A stretch of DNA of 26,495 bases, taken from assembly GCA_050747865.1 (NCBI GenBank), contig JBOGJI010000198.1, forward strand, positions 1-26,495, in the 5' to 3' direction. The number at the start of each line of letters is the position of its first letter. Position 1 is the stretch's first letter. Source of the DNA: JBOGJI01 sp050747865 (GTDB lineage: Bacteria; Acidobacteriota; Thermoanaerobaculia; Multivoradales; JAHEKO01). Positions 1 to 6,450 of the stretch are shown here, one piece after another. A model generated the notes under the pieces. The model saw only the letters and a program-made list of their open reading frames with translations, was not told the origin of the DNA and did not search any database. The position numbers and the translations under genes are program-made.

Positions 1-2
1 CA

Positions 3-78
3 CCGGAAAGGCCTCCTTCCTCGGAGCTCTGGCGTGACGTGGAACTCACCGAGCTCCAAGCAGGATAAGCCTTTCCGG
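3..78. repeat. Imperfect nested inverted repeat (long hairpin)
   Basis: The outer arms CCGGAAAGGC (3-12) and GCCTTTCCGG (69-78) are perfect complements. Inner arms GGAGCTC (23-29) and GAGCTCC (51-57) pair inside them, and TCCT (18-21) can pair with AGGA (62-65) between the two stems. The whole segment can fold as one interrupted hairpin with a loop of about 21 nt. It could be a terminator for a gene to the left of the window, a REP-like element or a mobile-element end. There is no T-tract after it and no second copy in this window. Confidence 0.5.
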
Positions 79-350
79 CGTTTCTCGCTACCTCCATCGG
101 CTGGTTTCAAGCTTGTTCAGGGTCTAGAGGTGGAGGCGGCTCCGATCGAGGCGAGACGGGCTCTCCTCTTACGTTCGACCTGAACCGCAACGGCAAGGTC
201 GGCACGACGGCTCTGAAGCACGGCCGCAGCTTCGACCTCGACGGCGACAGCCGGGACGAGCACGGGAACCAGCACCGCCAGATCGGAGCCGGGTTCGTGA
301 TCAAGGGCGACGTCGCCCGCGTCAGCGACGTCTGGTTCCGGTACACGTAG
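69..350 (+). pseudogene. 3' remnant of a protein with FDLDGD-type repeats
   Basis: The frame is open from just after a TAA at 66-68 to the TAG at 348-350, but has no ATG, GTG or TTG in a sensible place; the only GTG is near the end. The translation has a glycine-rich linker, then LTFDLNRNGKVGTT and FDLDGDS, and ends in VWFRYT. The FDLN(G)NGK...TT...FDLDGD pattern resembles calcium-binding or hemolysin-type repeats of secreted proteins, although some Asp/Gly ligand positions are altered (NRN, DGDSR). I read it as the tail of a larger extracellular protein whose start is lost or frameshifted. It could also be non-coding, since the family assignment rests on a short pattern only. Confidence 0.35.
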
Positions 351-354
351 CCGG

Positions 355-2265
355 TCAGGGCCCGCCGCCGTCGCCCTGCCGCCCTCCCGCCCGGCGTCCG
401 ATCATCCGCGTTGCGGCGGCCGCCAGGAGGAGGGCGGCGCCGGCGATCAGGAAGGGTGTGACGCCGGCGCGATAGGCAGCCGCGAGCGCGTGCCAGGCTC
501 GGACGGCGACCCCGGTCGCCGCCCCGCCGTCGAGCAGCTGCGCCAGGCGCGGGAAGGACGCCCGGGTGTCCGGATCCAGCGTGACCGCGTTGCCGGCGGC
601 GTCCTCAACGCGGCTCGCGCCGGCGGCCTCGGCGGCGTACAGCGCCAGAAGCAGGGCGCCGGAGGCGACGAACAGGACCCCTCCTGCCCATATCGCGCGC
701 CCGCTCCAGGTGCGCCCGCCGGCGAAGGCCGCGGCGAGGAGAAGACCGAGGCTCAGGGCGTATAGGGCGTAGCGATGGCGCTGCGCGAAGCGGGCGGTGC
801 CGCGGAACGACTCGAGGTGCTCGGCGTCGGCTCCAAGATCCCGGCGCAGGTCCTGGTCGGTGTAGCGGAAGCCGTCGCGGATCCGTTGGAGGGCGCTCTC
901 CGCCTCGTCTCGCGCCCCACCGTCGCGGCCGAGCCCCGCGAGCAGCTCCCGGTCCGTCCACACCAGCCCGTTGACGATCTGATCGCGGGTCCGTTCCAGG
1001 GTGCCGAGCCGCTCCGGTCCGAGCTCCTGTCGCGACATGGCGTCGGTGTAGGTGAGGCTGGACGGCAGGTCCTCGGCGATCTGCTCCATCCGCATCCGGA
1101 TCAGCGGCAGCACCACCGGCAGCAGGGCCTCCACTTCCGGTCCGGCGCAGCGCGGAGCGCGGCGGGCGGCGATGTCGGCGCCGGCGGCCGAGAACTCCTC
1201 CGGCGTCCGACAAGGCGGCAGGCTCTCGACCATCCGCGTCACCCTTTCTTCGGCCAGCTCGAAGAGGACGGCGAGGGCCCTCTCGTTCCACGCGCTCAGG
1301 CCGATGGTGACGGCCAGCTCGTCGCTGTCGCCGGTGAGATAGGCGGCGAGACGATCGATCACCAGGCCCGCCTGGGCGGCTAGCCATTCCGGGGGCGTGA
1401 CCCGGTCCAGGGCCTGGATGATCTCCTCTGCCGTGACCTCGATGCCGTAGCCGAGCGCCGCCGACCCGCCCACCCGCCGCTCGATCGTCGTCCCCGCGAG
1501 CTCGCCGAAGGCGAAGTTGCCGGCGGCCGCCTGGCCGGCCACCTCGTCCTTCAGCAGCTCGGCGAGCGCGACGACGCGGTCCGCCAGCGGGATGCGGACG
1601 GCGAACGATGTGGTGTCCCCGGCGAGGTACGGCGCGATCTCCTCGGCAGTGCTGACGAGCGCGCGCTCGATCCACGCGGGCGGGAGGACGCGCAACGCGA
1701 TGTCGCGCGCCGTGGCCTCGGTGAGCCTTATTCCCAGCCTGTCGAGGTCGAGGTCCCCGAAGCGCTCGACGAGGCGCGGAGCGATCACCCGGGTGGCGAG
1801 GATCCTGCCGACACCCAGCTCCCCGACCGTGCTCGCCACGATCGGCGGGGCCGTCCGAATACGTTCGGCGACGTCGGCTTCCAGCGTGAACTCGTCAGCC
1901 TGCCCGATGAGGTAGGGGCCGAGCCGCGTGAGCGCCTCTTGCACCTGGGCCTGGAGGAACTCCCGCGGCAGGACCGCTTCGACGGCCTCCTTCAGAGTCG
2001 CCGCGGTCGTCGCGGGGTCGTTCTGCGCGATCGCCCCGAGGTCGCCGGCGACGCCGGCCGTGCCCCCGGAGTCGCGCGCGAGCGCGTCGGCGAGCGCCGC
2101 TTCCAGCGCCTGGTCATAGGTGAGCTCATAGGCGCCGGTGTCGTCGACGAGCGCGGCGACACGCTGGGCGTCGCCGACGACGGCGACCGTTCGCGTCAGC
2201 AGGTAGGTCCCGCCGCCGACGATCGCGAACGCCAAGGCGGCGAGGATGGCGAGCAGGGTTCTCAT
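355..2265 (-). CDS. Uncharacterised membrane protein with internal repeats
   Basis: This is a protein of about 636 residues whose function I do not recognise. It has one N-terminal membrane segment (starting MRTLLAILAALAF), a long hydrophilic part of about 450 residues and three hydrophobic segments near the C-terminus, ending in a glycine/arginine tail. Most of the protein is therefore probably extracytoplasmic. Two cysteines flank a short loop (PPCRTPEEF...APRC), as expected for a disulfide. A unit of about 40 residues with the pattern LPP-(E/A)-W/F ... YL-x-G-(D/Q) ... recurs three times, and a shorter (Y/W)TD unit recurs three times before the C-terminal membrane segments. The start at 2265 places the hydrophobic helix at the N-terminus. 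A GTG at 2298, preceded by TATCCC, would add 11 residues and is possible. No partner genes are evident; the next gene upstream is a remnant. Confidence 0.75.
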   Translation of the reverse strand: MRTLLAILAALAFAIVGGGTYLLTRTVAVVGDAQRVAALVDDTGAYELTYDQALEAALADALARDSGGTAGVAGDLGAIAQNDPATTAATLKEAVEAVLPREFLQAQVQEALTRLGPYLIGQADEFTLEADVAERIRTAPPIVASTVGELGVGRILATRVIAPRLVERFGDLDLDRLGIRLTEATARDIALRVLPPAWIERALVSTAEEIAPYLAGDTTSFAVRIPLADRVVALAELLKDEVAGQAAAGNFAFGELAGTTIERRVGGSAALGYGIEVTAEEIIQALDRVTPPEWLAAQAGLVIDRLAAYLTGDSDELAVTIGLSAWNERALAVLFELAEERVTRMVESLPPCRTPEEFSAAGADIAARRAPRCAGPEVEALLPVVLPLIRMRMEQIAEDLPSSLTYTDAMSRQELGPERLGTLERTRDQIVNGLVWTDRELLAGLGRDGGARDEAESALQRIRDGFRYTDQDLRRDLGADAEHLESFRGTARFAQRHRYALYALSLGLLLAAAFAGGRTWSGRAIWAGGVLFVASGALLLALYAAEAAGASRVEDAAGNAVTLDPDTRASFPRLAQLLDGGAATGVAVRAWHALAAAYRAGVTPFLIAGAALLLAAAATRMIGRRAGGRQGDGGGP

Positions 2266-2349
2266 CGAGATGTTCCGGCCGGAGCGCAACGGGCGCACGG
2301 GCGCCGGGATAGTCCGAGTCTAGCGGTGACCACGGAGGCCGAGACCGGT

Positions 2350-2363
2350 CGACGGTTCCGTCG
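2350..2363. repeat. Short palindrome CGACGG-TT-CCGTCG
   Basis: A perfect 14-bp palindrome lies directly after the stop of the DUF2270 remnant and before the promoter side of the 355-2265 gene. It has no T-tract, so a terminator role is weak; it might be an operator half. Confidence 0.3.
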
Positions 2364-2669
2364 TCAGAAATCGGTTAGGGCGCCCTCGCGCCCCTGGCGG
2401 GCCCAGACCGCACCCTCGGGCTGCAGTAGGACCTTGCCCAGCCAGCCGCCCAGCAGCACCAGGAAGAGGAAGCGGTTCTTCCAGACGTCGAAGTAGCGAT
2501 AGCGGCGCGCCTCCAGCACCAGGAAGTTCACCACCAGGTACATGCCGAGGATGATGCTGGCCGAGAGGTGACCGGCGTCGCCGAAGGCGAAGGAGAGGAT
2601 GCCGGAGGAGATGGCGGAGCAGATCACACTCCCCGAGGACGTCAACGTCATCGGCACAATGAGCCACAA
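2364..2669 (-). pseudogene. DUF2270-like membrane protein remnant, internally deleted
   Basis: The 101-residue reading frame contains ISSGILSFAFG, a hydrophobic helix, and EARRYRYFDVWKNR followed immediately by FLFLVLLGGWLGKVLLQP. From memory of DUF2270 membrane proteins, the SFAFG...EARRYR-x-(F/Y)-DVW block is the family core. The LLG-W-L-K-L segment normally comes about 50-60 residues later, after a cytoplasmic stretch. Here the two blocks are directly joined, and the usual N-terminal part is replaced by sequence with no clear start (a TTG at 2669 is the only candidate). I infer a decayed gene with an internal deletion. It follows the arsenic operon on the same strand but need not belong to it. 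Confidence 0.45.
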
Positions 2670-2796
2670 CGAGCTGCTCTCGTCTCGCGACCACGTGGCA
2701 GCAAAGTCGAGCAGATCTGTGCCCGAGCTGCGTCAGTCGTTGATTGACTCAGAGCCTGTGCGAATTGAGCCTGGAGGTCTCCCAGGAGCGGAACCG

Positions 2797-3999
2797 TTAA
2801 CCCGCTAGCAGCCCGAAAATCTCGTCCACCTGCTGCCAGCCGGTACGCAGGAGGAAGGTGGGTTTGCGGCCGTAGGACTTGACGCCGAGGAGGAAGAAGT
2901 CGGGCTCGGGGCTGGTGAGGCTGTCGGCGCCGTGGCTCACCTGCTGCAGGCAGTCGCCGGAGGCGTCGCCGAGGAGCGCCGCGGCGAGCTTCATGGGGCC
3001 CGAAGTGGCGTAGCACTCGTGGATCTGGAGCTGGCGGTAGAGGGTGTGGTCGCCGACGTAGCCGGTGAGCGAAACAACGCGATCGACTTCCACGGTTTCC
3101 GTTGTCTCGTCGCCGTTGCGCAGTGTCACCGCGATCCGGTCGCCGGCGGGCGCGACTGCCTCGACGATGCGGCCGCGCAACAGCTCCACGGCCGGGCTCG
3201 CGCCGGCGGCGAGAGCGTCGGAGTCGTCGGCCAGCGTCGCGCGCTCGGGGAGCGGATCCTCGGCCACCCGCCCCCAGCCTGGCGCCTGGGAACGGACGGC
3301 CCAGAGCAACCGTGTCCCGGGATGGCGCTTCGCGAACGCGGCGAAGTCGCGCGCCGCGGTCTGCGCCGAGTGACCGGCACCGGCGAGCAGCACGGTGCGC
3401 CCCGACCAGCTCTGTGCCTCGGCCTCCAGGTCCGGCAGCGTGCGGCGGATCCGCTCGCCGAGCCGCCTTTCGCCGGGAGCCGGGATGCCCCCGTCGCCCA
3501 AGGTGTTGGGGTTGCCGTAGCTGCCGGTGCAGTCGAGCACCACGTCGGCATGCTCGACCGTCTCCTCGTCGTCCGCCGTCTCCAGCAGCAGGCGGAACGG
3601 ATGGCGGCGCCGTCGGTCGGGATCGCCGATGGCGTCGCTCTTCAGCAGACCCTCACGGGAGACGGCGACGACGCGGCTTCCGAGGCGCAGGTTGGCGGCG
3701 ATCGCCGGCAGGGCCGCCAGGGGATCGAGCACCTGGTCGACCAGCTCGCGGCCGAACGGGCAAGCCTCTCCTTCGGGTATGCGCTGCCCGGCGTCGGCGA
3801 GCAGGCGGCGGGCACGGGGCGAGGCGTTCAGGTCCCATTGCGTGAACAGCCGGACGTGACCCCAGGCCCGCACGTGGTCGGCGACGCGCGCCGCCGTCTC
3901 GTAGACCGTGAACGGCCAGCCGCGTTCCAGCGCGGCGGCCGCCGCCTCCAGGCCGATGGGGCCGGCGCCGAGGATGGCGATTCTCGGCATCGTGCTCAT
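2797..3999 (-). CDS. FAD/NAD(P)-binding oxidoreductase of the ars operon (ArsO-like)
   Basis: This 400-residue flavoprotein has an N-terminal dinucleotide-binding motif (ILGAGPIGLEAA, about residues 8-19), a second Rossmann-like motif (LLAGAGHSAQTAA) in the middle, and the phrase VVLDCTGSYGNPN between them, a layout typical of flavin-containing monooxygenase or thioredoxin-reductase-like folds. It follows arsM by 59 bp on the same strand, and its ATG at 3999 has an AGGAG Shine-Dalgarno about 5 nt upstream. Flavoproteins labelled ArsO occur in some bacterial arsenic operons, and context suggests a redox step on arsenicals or on cellular thiols. Its substrate cannot be read from sequence; a general amine or sulfur monooxygenase is an alternative. 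Confidence 0.8.
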   Translation of the reverse strand: MSTMPRIAILGAGPIGLEAAAAALERGWPFTVYETAARVADHVRAWGHVRLFTQWDLNASPRARRLLADAGQRIPEGEACPFGRELVDQVLDPLAALPAIAANLRLGSRVVAVSREGLLKSDAIGDPDRRRRHPFRLLLETADDEETVEHADVVLDCTGSYGNPNTLGDGGIPAPGERRLGERIRRTLPDLEAEAQSWSGRTVLLAGAGHSAQTAARDFAAFAKRHPGTRLLWAVRSQAPGWGRVAEDPLPERATLADDSDALAAGASPAVELLRGRIVEAVAPAGDRIAVTLRNGDETTETVEVDRVVSLTGYVGDHTLYRQLQIHECYATSGPMKLAAALLGDASGDCLQQVSHGADSLTSPEPDFFLLGVKSYGRKPTFLLRTGWQQVDEIFGLLAG

Positions 4000-4058
4000 C
4001 TCGCTCCTACTCTACGGCGGGATCCTGCTCCCGGATCGCCGCCGCGGAGCGAGCGAGT

Positions 4059-4892
4059 CTAGCCGCGCCGTCGCTCAGCGCGGTAGGTCACCGAGACGAC
4101 GGCGTTGGCGAGCTCTTCCGGCGTCGTGCCGGTCCGTTCGGCGAGGGCGCGCAGCCCCTCGGGGTCGGTCTGGGCCCAGATGCTGACGTAGTCTGACTCC
4201 TTGAGCACCGTTAGCTCTTGCAACCCGGCCTCGGCTAGCGCCGCGAAATAGTCCTCGCGCGGCATCGCGCCGCCGACGCACCCGCACCAGGCAGCGACGT
4301 CCGTCGCGACGGCGCCGGGCAGCGGCTTGGCGAGGACGAGGTCGGCGACGACCAGCCGGCCGCCGGGCCTCAAGACGCGGGCGATCTCCCGGAAGACGGC
4401 CCGCTTGTCGGGCACCAGGTTCAGCACGCAGTTGCTGGTCACGGCATCGACCGAGGCGTCGTCGAGCGGCAGGGCCTCGAGCCGGCCGAGCCGGAACTCG
4501 ACGTGGTCGAGCCCGAGCCGCTCTGCCGCAGCGGTGGCGCGGTCGATCATCTCGGGGGTCATGTCCACCCCGATCACGCGACCCGTCGGGCCCACGGCCT
4601 TGGCGGCGATGAAGACGTCGAGGCCGGGACCGGAGCCCAGGTCGAGCACGGTCTCCCCCGGCTGGAGATCAAGCAGCGGCACCGGCGCCCCGCAGCCCAG
4701 CCCGAGGTTGGCGTCGGGGGGCAGCTCTTCAAGGTCGGCCTCCCGGTAGCCGATGGCATGCGCCAGGTCGCCGGTGCTGGTGGTCGGTCCGCAGCAGCTG
4801 GCGCCTTCGCGCGCGAGCTCTCCGTAGCGCTCGCGCACCTGGGTCACGATCTCATCCGGCTGGGTGGACGACATGGCGGGATTCTGACTCAT
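4059..4892 (-). CDS. arsM: Arsenite S-adenosylmethionine methyltransferase ArsM
   Basis: This is a 277-residue class I SAM methyltransferase. Motif I is VLDLGSGPGLD (82-92) and motif II includes GVDMTPEMI (108-116). The As(III)-binding cysteines of the ArsM family are in the expected places: CC at 33-34, C67 in GLGCGAP, C155 in NCVLNL and the CGC at 203-205. ArsM methylates As(III) to mono-, di- and trimethyl species, some of which are volatile. The start at 4892 is supported by a GGAGG at 4899-4903, six nt upstream. The gene begins inside the last codons of arsR (41-bp overlap), which implies translational coupling and As(III)-responsive control. Confidence 0.95.
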   Translation of the reverse strand: MSQNPAMSSTQPDEIVTQVRERYGELAREGASCCGPTTSTGDLAHAIGYREADLEELPPDANLGLGCGAPVPLLDLQPGETVLDLGSGPGLDVFIAAKAVGPTGRVIGVDMTPEMIDRATAAAERLGLDHVEFRLGRLEALPLDDASVDAVTSNCVLNLVPDKRAVFREIARVLRPGGRLVVADLVLAKPLPGAVATDVAAWCGCVGGAMPREDYFAALAEAGLQELTVLKESDYVSIWAQTDPEGLRALAERTGTTPEELANAVVSVTYRAERRRG

Positions 4893-5202
4893 GGGATACC
4901 TCCGGGGGTCGCGCCGCGGCTCCGCGGCAGCAGTTGTCGGTCAGGTAGCCGATCAGCTCACCCACCGCCTGGCAGTCGGCGGCGTAGCGGATCGAGCGCC
5001 CGCGCCGGCGGGAACGCACCAGGCCGGCGCGGGCAAGGCGGTCGAGATGGAAGGACAGGGTCGACGGCGGCAGCCCCACGCGCCCCGCGATCTCCCCGGC
5101 CGGCAGCCACAGTGGCAACGCCTCCACGAGCAGCCGGAACACGCGCAGCCGCGCCGGCTGCGCTAGCGCCGCAAAGCCTTCGACGGCCATCGTTTCTTCC
5201 AT
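4852..5202 (-). CDS. arsR: ArsR-family As(III)-responsive repressor
   Basis: This is a compact winged-helix repressor of about 116 residues with LAQPARLRVFRLLVEA and the recognition helix region PPSTLSFHLDRLARAGLV. The usual ELCVC metal motif in that helix is absent. A C-terminal DNCC pair (Cys91/92 from the chosen start) plus C77 matches the C-terminal As(III) site of the Acidithiobacillus-type ArsR group. The frame can be extended upstream to 5247, but that extension would run through the probable promoter (TTTACA...TATGCT), so I chose the ATG at 5202. An ATG at 5190 with GGAAG upstream is also possible. It is the first gene of the arsR-arsM-flavoprotein operon and probably represses itself. 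Confidence 0.9.
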   Translation of the reverse strand: MEETMAVEGFAALAQPARLRVFRLLVEALPLWLPAGEIAGRVGLPPSTLSFHLDRLARAGLVRSRRRGRSIRYAADCQAVGELIGYLTDNCCRGAAARPPEVSHESESRHVVHPAG

Positions 5203-5208
5203 ATTTCC

Positions 5209-5238
5209 AGCATAGTCGAAATAATCTGAGAATGTAAA
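5209..5238 (-). promoter_or_regulatory. arsR promoter with AT-rich operator region
   Basis: On the minus strand TTTACA (5238-5233) and TATGCT (5214-5209) are spaced by 18 bp, with the ATG at 5202 six nt after the -10 box, so the transcript is nearly leaderless. The segment is unusually AT-rich for its surroundings. It contains a weak dyad with CAT...ATG ends, which could be the ArsR binding site. Confidence 0.55.
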
Positions 5239-5291
5239 CCCTCCCATCGTCAGGCCCGCGTGGACCGCGCCTCTGCAGCCGCCCGCTGTTC

Positions 5292-5320
5292 TTGACGGTT
5301 TCCGTGCTGAGCGCTACCGT
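5292..5320 (+). promoter_or_regulatory. Possible old hsdM promoter
   Basis: TTGACG (5292-5297) and TACCGT (5315-5320) lie 17 bp apart, upstream of the hsdM remnant. GACGGT and ACCGTC within the same segment form a 6-bp inverted repeat. The -10 match is poor, so this is tentative. Confidence 0.25.
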
Positions 5321-5346
5321 CACGGCTCACGCGAGATCGGCAAGTC

Positions 5347-5415
5347 ATGAACCACAGCCGGATCGTGAGCTTCATCTGGTGTGTCGCGGACCTGATCCGC
5401 GACACCTTCAAGCGC
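5347..5415 (+). pseudogene. hsdM: N-terminal remnant of hsdM (type I R-M methyltransferase)
   Basis: The 23 codons from the ATG at 5347 read MNHSRIVSFIWCVADLIRD followed by TFKR. This is the characteristic start of type I restriction-modification M subunits, which usually continue GKYQDVILPLTVLRRLD. Here the homology stops abruptly after TFKR and the frame runs on into unrelated sequence to a stop at 5535. The rest of hsdM (normally about 500 codons or more) is missing. With the HsdS tail at 6391-6450 it marks the left end of a deleted type I operon. Confidence 0.65.
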
Positions 5416-5492
5416 GTTCAAAAGATCCGGTCACGCCGGTCATGGCGGGGCGTTGACATTTCTCCGCCAGTGTCGACGATTCGCCCCGCACG

Positions 5493-5528
5493 AAATGTCG
5501 GTATTACGGCTCTCTGTACCGACGTTTT
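5493..5528. promoter_or_regulatory. Inverted-repeat operator upstream of abiEi copy 1
   Basis: AAATGTCGGTA (5493-5503) faces GTACCGACGTTTT (5516-5528), whose reverse complement is AAAACGTCGGTAC. The pair forms an inverted repeat with GTCGGTA/TACCGAC as the perfect core, about 24 bp centre to centre. The same element recurs as a direct copy over the -10 box at 5556-5568 and at the second abiE promoter. AbiEi antitoxins are known to repress their own promoters by binding inverted repeats. Confidence 0.6.
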
Positions 5529-5531
5529 GAG

Positions 5532-5560
5532 TTGACAAGGCAGCTTTGGTCCCGCAAAAT
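5532..5560 (+). promoter_or_regulatory. Promoter of abiEi copy 1
   Basis: A perfect TTGACA (5532-5537), a 17-bp spacer and CAAAAT (5555-5560) precede the GTG start at 5570, so the mRNA would be nearly leaderless. The third operator element (CAAAATGTCGGTACT, 5555-5569) covers the -10 box and start point, as expected for autorepression. Confidence 0.6.
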
Positions 5561-5569
5561 GTCGGTACT

Positions 5570-6196
5570 GTGCCGGACGCTACCGACCTTCTGAACAAGC
5601 CCTCGTTCCTGGCCGACCTCCTGCGGCAGGCAGGGCTCGGCGCGTTCTTCCGCCCTAGCGACATCGAGCAGGCCGGATTCACCCGTCATCAGGTCCGCAC
5701 ACTGGTCCGCCGAGGCCTGCTCGAGCACGTCGCCCGGGGGCTGTACCGCCTGAGCGACGCCGAACCGACCGAGAACTACTCGCTCGCGATGGCCTGCGCG
5801 CGGATCCCGAACAACATCGTCTGCTTGCTCTCGGCACTGCGCGTCCACGAGATCGGGACGCAGGCACCGGCGGAGGTCTGGTTGGCCATTCCGAACAAGG
5901 CGCGACGCCCGCGCGTCGAAGGAACCCGGCTGCGCATCGTGCGCTTCAGCGGAGCGGCCTGGAGCTACGGCGTTCAGGATACGAGCTTCGAGGGCGTTCC
6001 GGCTCGGATCACCGGTCCAGCTCGAACGGTCGTCGACTGCTTCCGCCTGGAGCGCCTCGTCGGCCCCAAGGTCGCGATGGAAGCCCTGCAGGACGCGCTG
6101 CGGCAGCGCAAGACTACAGTCGCGGAGCTGTCTCGCGTCGAGGAGGTCCTGCCGTCTCGCCGCCTGAGCGCCGCGCTGGATGCGAGATCGATATGA
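5570..6196 (+). CDS. abiEi: AbiEi-family type IV antitoxin, copy 1
   Basis: This 208-residue protein matches the AbiEi antitoxin layout: an N-terminal winged helix (FRPSDIEQAGFTRHQVRTL then RRGLLEHVARGLYRL), then a C-terminal domain with CLLSALRVHEIGTQAP, VWLAIP and ARTVVDCF, which line up one for one with the second copy at 7696. AbiEi antitoxins repress their own operon and counteract the nucleotidyltransferase toxin AbiEii. I chose the GTG at 5570 because upstream TTG frames run through the promoter. Its stop overlaps the next ATG (ATGA), but that toxin gene is truncated, so this antitoxin now lacks its own functional partner. It may act as a stand-alone repressor or an anti-addiction protein. 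Confidence 0.85.
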   Translation: MPDATDLLNKPSFLADLLRQAGLGAFFRPSDIEQAGFTRHQVRTLVRRGLLEHVARGLYRLSDAEPTENYSLAMACARIPNNIVCLLSALRVHEIGTQAPAEVWLAIPNKARRPRVEGTRLRIVRFSGAAWSYGVQDTSFEGVPARITGPARTVVDCFRLERLVGPKVAMEALQDALRQRKTTVAELSRVEEVLPSRRLSAALDARSI

Positions 6197-6450
6197 GCCC
6201 CGACGTGGCCGCATCCGTGAAGGCCAGGCTGCTGGCGCAGGCCAAGACAGCGGGCGAGGAATTCGAGCGGACCCTCGTGCGCTACGCTGGCGAGCGCCTC
6301 CTCTACCGGCTCGGCGCTTCGAGCGTGCGGGACCGCTGCATCCTCAAGGGCGCCAGCCTCCTCGCCGTGTGGGTCCCGGAGGCCCATCGCGCCGCCCTGA
6401 TCTCGGCCGCGGTCACCGGCAAGATCGACGTCCGGGAGGAAACGGCGTGA
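6193..6450 (+). pseudogene. Truncated AbiEii toxin fused to the HsdS C-terminal tail
   Basis: Residues 1-66 align with the N-terminus of the intact AbiEii at 8289 (VAASVKARLLAQA, RLLYRLGASSVRDRCILKGA, then VPEAHRA). At that point the intact toxin continues into TRDLDLL, its metal-binding D-x-D. Here the frame instead reads ALISAAVTGKIDVREETA, the classic C-terminal end of HsdS specificity subunits. The junction is at about 6391-6396. The product (85 aa) lacks the catalytic aspartates and the later KDF-x-DL motif, so it should not be an active nucleotidyltransferase. Its end carries the GGAGG and GTGA overlap for fic, so the hsdS-fic junction is original. A single deletion joined the toxin to the hsdS end. 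Confidence 0.75.

Noticed and set aside
605..1675. Long alternative frames over the 355-2265 gene and over other large genes
   Set aside because: They are arginine- or proline-rich shadows of high-GC codon use, without recognisable domains or ribosome sites.
2932..4062. A 376-codon plus-strand frame opposite the flavoprotein gene
   Set aside because: Its translation has no family features, while the minus strand gives a complete flavoprotein with dinucleotide motifs.
5203..5247. ArsR start at 5247
   Set aside because: The 45 bp would run through the TTTACA...TATGCT promoter and have no ribosome site.
5453..5481. Second TTGACA (5453-5458) as a further promoter in the abiE region
   Set aside because: No acceptable -10 box is found at 16-18 bp, and the following frame is only the hsdM remnant's out-of-family extension.
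6180..6446. A longer frame extending the Fic protein N-terminally to 6180
   Set aside because: It overlaps the AbiEii-HsdS fusion frame; the GTG at 6447 has GGAGG and a GTGA overlap, and the extension has arginine-rich shadow composition.
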